NCBI RefSeq assembly: GCF_023158935.1
Contig: NZ_CP096120.1
Coordinates: 1,116,001 to 1,180,000, forward strand
Direction of reading: 5' to 3'
Length of the DNA: 64,000 nt
Source of the DNA: Acinetobacter portensis
GTDB taxonomy: Bacteria > Pseudomonadota > Gammaproteobacteria > Pseudomonadales > Moraxellaceae
In this document: positions 58,862-64,000 of the stretch, in pieces
How positions within the stretch are numbered: the stretch's first letter is position 1
Layout of the letters: every line of letters starts with the position of its first letter
Made by a program: the position numbers and the translations under genes
Notes under the pieces: model-generated
Database searches by the model: none
The model's input: only the letters and a program-made list of their open reading frames with translations
What the model was told of the DNA's origin: nothing

Positions 58862-59692
58862 TTACTGTATTATTTCAATATCTGCGTAATTTTTAAGTTT
58901 TTCGGCATTCATTGTGTAAATTTCATCTAAAAATGAAACGCCAAAACTTCCTACAGAGGTTGCCTTCTCAAAAGCTAATTTACCTGCAATTGCAAAGTGA
59001 ATGTGAGCCGCAATAGCAGCAATACTTGGTTTACTAACAGCACAATATGCAGCAATTAATGCACCTAAAGCACAACCTGTCGCTGTTAATTTTGGTTGTA
59101 AGAATGACCCACCATTAATTTGAATGATTGCAGGAATATCTTTTGCCACAATAAAATCTGATTCGCCAGAAATTGCGACACAATCAGTTTGCTGTAAAAG
59201 TACATTCGCTTGTAAATAAACATCTGCACTATTTAATGTGCTGTCTACGCCTTTAGATTGAACCTGATTTCCAGCAAGTGTGCTTATTTCAGAAGCATTG
59301 CCGCGAATTACAGTAGGGTTAAACTTAACAAGTTCATCAACTGTTTGTGAGCGCCAAGCCAAAATAGTACCATAACCAACAGGGTCAAGTACCCAAGGTT
59401 TATTATGATTTGAACAAGTTTGAGCTGTAATTTTCATTGCTTGAGCTTGTTCTGTTGTAGGTGTGCCTGTATTTATACTAATTGCACCAGAAATTTTGGC
59501 AAAACTTTCAGCTTCAAATGGGTTATCAATCATTGCAGGAGATGCACCTGCTGCTAAAAGAATATTAGCAACATAATTGGCTGCAACACTGTTGGTAATA
59601 CAATGAACCAATGGTTGTTGAGCTTGTAGCTGATTCCAAGCTTCAATGACTTGTTCTAAAATTTCAGATTTTAGTTGGCTAGAATCATTCAT
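58862..59692 (-). CDS. thiM: Hydroxyethylthiazole kinase
   Basis: Salvage kinase that phosphorylates the thiazole half of thiamine. 276 residues. VHCITNSVAANYVANILLAAGASPAM at the N-terminus, KPWVLDPVGYG and the ATP-site TATGCALGALIAAYCA match ThiM. No TPP riboswitch can fit in the 41-bp gap to the upstream gene. No thiD or thiE adjoins it, so it looks like an isolated salvage gene. Confidence 0.94.
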   Translation of the reverse strand: MNDSSQLKSEILEQVIEAWNQLQAQQPLVHCITNSVAANYVANILLAAGASPAMIDNPFEAESFAKISGAISINTGTPTTEQAQAMKITAQTCSNHNKPWVLDPVGYGTILAWRSQTVDELVKFNPTVIRGNASEISTLAGNQVQSKGVDSTLNSADVYLQANVLLQQTDCVAISGESDFIVAKDIPAIIQINGGSFLQPKLTATGCALGALIAAYCAVSKPSIAAIAAHIHFAIAGKLAFEKATSVGSFGVSFLDEIYTMNAEKLKNYADIEIIQ

Positions 59693-59733
59693 AAGATAAA
59701 TTTGACTCGTACTATTTGGGGCAAAGTAAGGTG

Positions 59734-60894
59734 TTATTGAGTGAAGTAATGGTCTTGATGTTTACAGTTTCTGCAAAATAAAGACACATAATCTTCTGCG
59801 TCATAATCGACAGTGAGTTCGTTGGAACCACAGTGCATACAACGCTTGAGAGAGTAAAATTTTAAGCGAGGTTCAATTTTTTTCCATGAGCGCCAAAATG
59901 GTTGGAAAAAGATTTTTTCATCGTAGCCTAAAAATTTATAAAATAAGATTTCACTCATTTTACTTAATGGAATATTGTAAGGACGCGGTAAAGTTGTTGT
60001 TTCCCATTTTTCTGTTAATGCACGTTCACGGTATTGTTGTAAGGTTTTTTTTAATAAATTGGTGTTAATGAAATTTTCATTTCTAGGTTTTAATGCATTT
60101 TGTTGATGTAAATATTCCAAAGCATTTTGAATTAAATAATAAATTTGTCCAACGGCAAGAGATTCCATTAAGCGGTAACAGAAGCTTTGAAAACTTTGAT
60201 TTCCTGCAATTTGAATGCCCCAGGTTCTGCAATAAAATTGCATAAATTGCACAATTTCTTGGTAAAGCAAAAGTTGAAGAGTATCTTTAACTTCATCTGA
60301 AGATTGAAAAGGCACACCTAATGCTAAGTTTTCATAAAACCAATTTCTTAATTGTTGCGTAACACTAAAAAGGCTAGGTTCCGAATAACCATCTAAACGT
60401 ACATTTATATAGTATTGTTGTGCTGAGTCGCTAAATTCTTTAGCCACAAGAACATTATCTTTAACCAGTTGTTTAATTAAATAGCTTTGAAATAAATAAC
60501 TTGGGCTAATAGGGCGATATTTAAGTTGATCCCAATCAATGAATTCTTGATGTCCCGTATGTTCATCAACTAACTCATCTAAAATACCCAATAAAAATAA
60601 TTTATTTAAAAAGCTAAGATGATTCAGGTCATATTCAAAAACATCTTGGGTTTTTTGCTTAATTTTTCGTTGTTCTTGCTGCATTGTTTCTTTCATCAGC
60701 TTTTTACGTTCTGATGTACATTTATCGCAATGACAATTTTGCTTGTTGTCTTGAAAGACTTTATGGAAGCAGCTTATACATTCGTGATAATTCATTTCTT
60801 TATCGAACTGTTCTGCTTCAATCCAATTCATAGATGCGCGACACAAAGGGCATTGTGTACTTTCATCAAGCTGTTTTTGGAGAATTTGAAGCAT
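59734..60894 (-). CDS. Hypothetical protein with zinc-ribbon-like cysteine clusters at both ends
   Basis: About 386 residues from ATG at 60894 (MLQILQKQLDES), with a GGATTATT ribosome site. The N-terminus has CPLC ... CISC and then CHCDKC, and the C-terminus has CMHCGSNELTVDYD ... FCRNC, so two separate metal-binding sites are likely. The middle 270 residues are helical, charged and aromatic-rich without a motif I recognise. The layout suggests a DNA- or RNA-associated protein, but that is speculation. It lies 41 bp upstream of thiM on the same strand. Confidence 0.7.
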   Translation of the reverse strand: MLQILQKQLDESTQCPLCRASMNWIEAEQFDKEMNYHECISCFHKVFQDNKQNCHCDKCTSERKKLMKETMQQEQRKIKQKTQDVFEYDLNHLSFLNKLFLLGILDELVDEHTGHQEFIDWDQLKYRPISPSYLFQSYLIKQLVKDNVLVAKEFSDSAQQYYINVRLDGYSEPSLFSVTQQLRNWFYENLALGVPFQSSDEVKDTLQLLLYQEIVQFMQFYCRTWGIQIAGNQSFQSFCYRLMESLAVGQIYYLIQNALEYLHQQNALKPRNENFINTNLLKKTLQQYRERALTEKWETTTLPRPYNIPLSKMSEILFYKFLGYDEKIFFQPFWRSWKKIEPRLKFYSLKRCMHCGSNELTVDYDAEDYVSLFCRNCKHQDHYFTQ

Positions 60895-60933
60895 AATAAT
60901 CCATAAGAAAAATTGTCTAATTGAATTATACAC

Positions 60934-61251
60934 AAGACCTAGAGATAAAATTGTTTTTCTCTATTTTGAATGAATTTACAAGAAATTAGCATCTATTCAT
61001 TAAAACTGAAAGAATGATGGTTTTAAGATTCGAACGACTGTTTACATTTGTATCGAATGTTGTTTAAACGTATCTAGAAAAACTGCTGTAAATAAAATAA
61101 ATGCATTAATTTCAGTGCTTTTGTGTTGAAAAATACTGCTCAAGTCCCATATATAAAGACAGATGAATTGCAAAGACAATCTCTGTAAGTTTGAAGTATG
61201 ATCGAATGACTTCACAGGAAAGTTAGAGCTAAAACAACAGTAGGATACAAT
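60934..61251. other. Intergenic region between the zinc-ribbon-like gene and pepN
   Basis: 318 bp separating divergent genes; presumably both promoters lie here. No coding frame or clear repeat is seen. A good AGGATACAAT ribosome site precedes the pepN ATG. Confidence 0.45.
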
Positions 61252-63861
61252 ATGAATATTGCGGCAAATCCAGTAGTAGAAGCAGATCAAACAATATATT
61301 TGAAAGATTATCAAAAACCATCATTCTTGGTCGATTCTATTCATTTGGATATTCAAGTTTTTGCAGATCATACCAACGTAAATTCAAAATTGGTTATGCA
61401 ACGCCAAACTGCTGGTGATTTGGTTCTTTTAGGTCGTGACCTTGAACTTAAAGCGATTCGCTTAAACGGAAAAACGCTGGACAATACAGAATATTCGCTT
61501 AATTCAGAACAATTGGTTATTCAAAATGCGCCTGAAAATAGCATTATTGAAACAGAAGTTGTTATTCATCCTGAATCAAATACTATGCTTGAAGGTTTAT
61601 ATCAAGCAGCTTCAGATTTGTTTGTAACACAAAATGAGCCTGAAGGATTCCGTAAAATTACTTTCTATCCAGACCGTCCAGATGTTTTGTCTGTATTTAC
61701 CACACGTGTAGAAGCAGACAAAAAATTCCCTGTATTACTTGCTAACGGTAATTTAATTGAAAAAGGCGAAGCAGGTGAAGGTCGCCATTATGCAATTTGG
61801 CAAGATCCAACGAAAAAACCAGCTTATTTATTTGCATGCGTAATTGGTGATTTGGCTGTTTTAAAAGATACTTTTGTGACTTCTGAAGGACGTAATGTTG
61901 CTTTAGAAATTTATGCAGAAGAAAAAGATATTCCAAAATGCCATATTGCAATGCAAGCTTTAAAACATTCTATGCGTTGGGATGAAGAGCATTATGGCTT
62001 ACCTTACGATTTAGATATTTACATGATTGTTGCAACAAGTGCATTTAACATGGGTGCAATGGAGAATAAAGGCTTAAACATCTTTAATACTTCATGTGTG
62101 CTTGCAGATGAAGAATACACAACTGATGCTGCAATTATGCAAGTACAAGCGGTAATTGCGCACGAATACTTCCATAACTGGACAGGTAACCGTATTACTT
62201 GTCGTGACTGGTTTCAATTGTGTTTAAAAGAAGGCTTAACGGTTTTCCGTGATCAATCTTTCACAGAAGATTTACAATCTGCGGCTGTTCAACGTATTGA
62301 TGACGTTGCAGTATTAAAAGGGCATCAATTCCCTGAAGATTCAGGTCCTTTATCGCATCCGCCACGTCCAGATCACTTTGTAGAAATTAATAACTTCTAT
62401 ACAGCAACTGTTTATGAAAAAGGTGCGGAAATTAACCGCATGATGGCAACATTATTGGGCAAAGAAAAATTCCGTAAAGGTACAGACGAATATTTCAAGC
62501 GTCACGATGGTCAAGCCGTTACAGTTGAAGATTGGGTTGCTGCGCTTACAGCAGGTTCAGGTGTCGATTTATCTAACTTCCTAACTTGGTACAACCAACC
62601 GGGTACGCCAAAATTAGAAGCAAAAGGTGAATATGATGAGACAACTCAAACGTATCGTTTAAACCTAAAACAAAGCTTAAAAGCAAATGCCAAATATCCA
62701 AATTTAAAAGCTGTGCCAATTCCAGTTGCTTTAGCTTTGTTTGACGCTGCATCAGGTGAACAGCTTGTTCTTGAATCTGAAGCTTTAGTTGAAAATGCTG
62801 TAAAAGATGGCGTTTACTTATTTGAACAAAATGAAGCAAGCATTGAATTTAAAAATGTAATGACAAAGCCTGTTGTATCGTTGCTTCGTAATTTCTCTGC
62901 ACCTGTAAATCTTGAATTTAACTATTCAGATGAAGACCTTGCATTCTTATTGCAGTATGAAACCAATGGTTTTAACCAATGGCAAGCAACGCAGACTTTA
63001 CTTGAACGTATTTTATTAAATGGTCATTCATCTGACATTTATGTTCAGGCAATGAAAAATGCATTACCTGAAGTGATAAAGAAAGATCCGCTACTTGCTT
63101 CTCGTTTGTTTGATGTACCAACTGAAGGTTATTTAGGAAGCCGTATAGACGCGAACTATAATCCTCTAGAGATTCAAGAAAAACGCAATTCGTTGTTAGA
63201 TACATTGGCAAATGCATTTGGCGCTTTCTGTAAAGAAGCGTATTTAGCGTTAGACCCTGCAAATGAAACAGAGTTTTCACAAGCAATGGGTGTTCGAGCG
63301 TTAAAAAATATTCTTTTGGCAATGATTGCGCGTCAAGGTGATGAATCTGCATTTGAATTGGCAGATGCACAGTACAAATCAACAAAAAATATGTCTGAGC
63401 GTTTAGGTGCTTTACGTGTATTGGTTTGGAGTGATGCACCGCAAGCTGAAGCTGCATTAATTGATTTTTATCTACGTTTTAAAGATGAAGCTTTATCTAT
63501 GGATCAGTGGTTCATGGTGCAAGCAGCACATCCTAAAGCGAATGCGGAAACCATTGCGTATTTAACTTCACATCCTGATTATGACCTTGGTGTACCAAAC
63601 AGAATTCGTTCTGTAACAGGCGGTTTAAATGCAAATCCTGTAAACACTTGGAGTTTTGGTGTTCAGCATTTTGTAGGTTTGGCTAAGTATTTAGATGAAA
63701 AAAATCCAATTATTGGTTCTCGTTTATTGCAAGCTTTATCTCGTTGGTACACTTTAGCAGAACCTCAGCGTTCGCAAGTAAAAGCGGATTTAGAAGCACT
63801 GAAGCCTTTAGTTAAATCTAAAAACGTTTCTGAAACATTAAACAGCATTTTAAACGCGTAA
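61252..63861 (+). CDS. pepN: Aminopeptidase N (M1 zinc metallopeptidase)
   Basis: Removes N-terminal residues from peptides in the cytosol. 869 residues, full length. The exopeptidase motif GAMEN is at residues 268-272 and the zinc site HEYFH at 304-308 with Glu327 in CLKEGLTVF. An N-terminal saddle domain and a long C-terminal helical domain complete the M1 architecture. A terminator follows. Confidence 0.97.
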   Translation: MNIAANPVVEADQTIYLKDYQKPSFLVDSIHLDIQVFADHTNVNSKLVMQRQTAGDLVLLGRDLELKAIRLNGKTLDNTEYSLNSEQLVIQNAPENSIIETEVVIHPESNTMLEGLYQAASDLFVTQNEPEGFRKITFYPDRPDVLSVFTTRVEADKKFPVLLANGNLIEKGEAGEGRHYAIWQDPTKKPAYLFACVIGDLAVLKDTFVTSEGRNVALEIYAEEKDIPKCHIAMQALKHSMRWDEEHYGLPYDLDIYMIVATSAFNMGAMENKGLNIFNTSCVLADEEYTTDAAIMQVQAVIAHEYFHNWTGNRITCRDWFQLCLKEGLTVFRDQSFTEDLQSAAVQRIDDVAVLKGHQFPEDSGPLSHPPRPDHFVEINNFYTATVYEKGAEINRMMATLLGKEKFRKGTDEYFKRHDGQAVTVEDWVAALTAGSGVDLSNFLTWYNQPGTPKLEAKGEYDETTQTYRLNLKQSLKANAKYPNLKAVPIPVALALFDAASGEQLVLESEALVENAVKDGVYLFEQNEASIEFKNVMTKPVVSLLRNFSAPVNLEFNYSDEDLAFLLQYETNGFNQWQATQTLLERILLNGHSSDIYVQAMKNALPEVIKKDPLLASRLFDVPTEGYLGSRIDANYNPLEIQEKRNSLLDTLANAFGAFCKEAYLALDPANETEFSQAMGVRALKNILLAMIARQGDESAFELADAQYKSTKNMSERLGALRVLVWSDAPQAEAALIDFYLRFKDEALSMDQWFMVQAAHPKANAETIAYLTSHPDYDLGVPNRIRSVTGGLNANPVNTWSFGVQHFVGLAKYLDEKNPIIGSRLLQALSRWYTLAEPQRSQVKADLEALKPLVKSKNVSETLNSILNA

Positions 63862-63891
63862 TTTCTGCTTATATTGTTTGTATATATTTAG

Positions 63892-63921
63892 AAGCCAAAT
63901 GACTTAGGTTGTTTGGCTTTT
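63892..63921 (+). terminator. Terminator of pepN
   Basis: AAGCCAAA and TTTGGCTT pair around a 12-nt loop, followed by TTT, about 30 bp after the stop. Confidence 0.8.
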
Positions 63922-63949
63922 TATATTGTTTAATAAAAATTTAAAAATG

Positions 63950-63958
63950 TGTTATAAT
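63950..63958 (+). promoter_or_regulatory. Candidate promoter at the right window edge
   Basis: A consensus TATAAT (63953-63958) preceded by TGTGT. It would drive a gene beyond the window. No clear -35 is seen at normal spacing. Confidence 0.35.
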
Positions 63959-64000
63959 ATTTGGACAGATAATAAAAACTTCTATTTTTCCTCTCAATTA

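Noticed and set aside
58862..59733. TPP riboswitch controlling thiM
   Set aside because: Only 41 bp separate thiM from the upstream gene, and no thi-box-like CTGAGA sequence is present there.

Overview
The window looks like a chromosomal segment of an Acinetobacter species (Moraxellaceae, Gammaproteobacteria). This is inferred from the low-GC, AT-rich intergenic DNA, the gene content and order (fis-purH-purD, cyoABCDE, rpsF-rpsR-rplI-dnaB-alr, prfA-prmC-moeB, a two-gene glycine-zipper set, MhpT-like and HcaT-like transporters, a short BLUF protein), and IS5, IS630 and IS1595 elements of the kind common in that genus. I see no rRNA, tRNA, CRISPR array or prophage.

Layout. 1-8 kb: an edge-truncated lipoprotein with an alpha/beta-hydrolase domain, a helical-repeat lipoprotein, cysE, trmJ and dnaE, all on the minus strand. 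8.2-11 kb: the methionine importer metQ-metN-metI, with a perfect intra-operon hairpin after metQ. 11.4-17 kb: prmA, a DUF3426 zinc-ribbon membrane protein, fis, purH and purD, with an extragenic repeat between purH and purD. 17-25.4 kb: a BASS-family transporter, mnmG, an MhpT-like transporter, an IS1595 copy, a WYL regulator, an IS5 copy and a BLUF photoreceptor. 25.5-29.4 kb: alr, dnaB and the rpsF-rpsR-rplI operon. 29.6-34.5 kb: the cytochrome bo3 oxidase operon cyoABCDE. 34.8-39 kb: a GYF/RDD membrane protein, ppsA and its divergent regulator ppsR. 39-42.1 kb: a short FMO-like protein, a luciferase-like oxidoreductase and two tandem glycine-zipper proteins. 42.5-48.2 kb: prfA, prmC, a small unknown gene, a MoeB/ThiF-type enzyme, a UbiB-like kinase, folB and a divergent folK. 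48.3-55 kb: two seemingly identical IS630 copies in the same orientation, bracketing about 5 kb that encodes two Ail/OmpX-like barrels, small unknown proteins, an HcaT-like transporter and a membrane diguanylate cyclase. 55.2-64 kb: a small secreted protein, accC, accB, aroQ, an 0.8-kb gene-free AT-rich gap, thiM, a protein with zinc-ribbon-like cysteine clusters at both ends, and pepN.

Most of the window is core metabolism and information processing. Rho-independent terminators are easy to see after many transcription units. The accessory signal lies in the four IS copies and the genes next to them. I found no convincing new multi-gene defence or secretion system. The best leads are the IS630-bracketed envelope/signalling segment, a stand-alone FMO-like domain, a FolK-like protein lacking expected active-site residues, a paired palindrome upstream of the MoeB-like gene, and a possible small transcript between the IS1595 copy and the WYL regulator.
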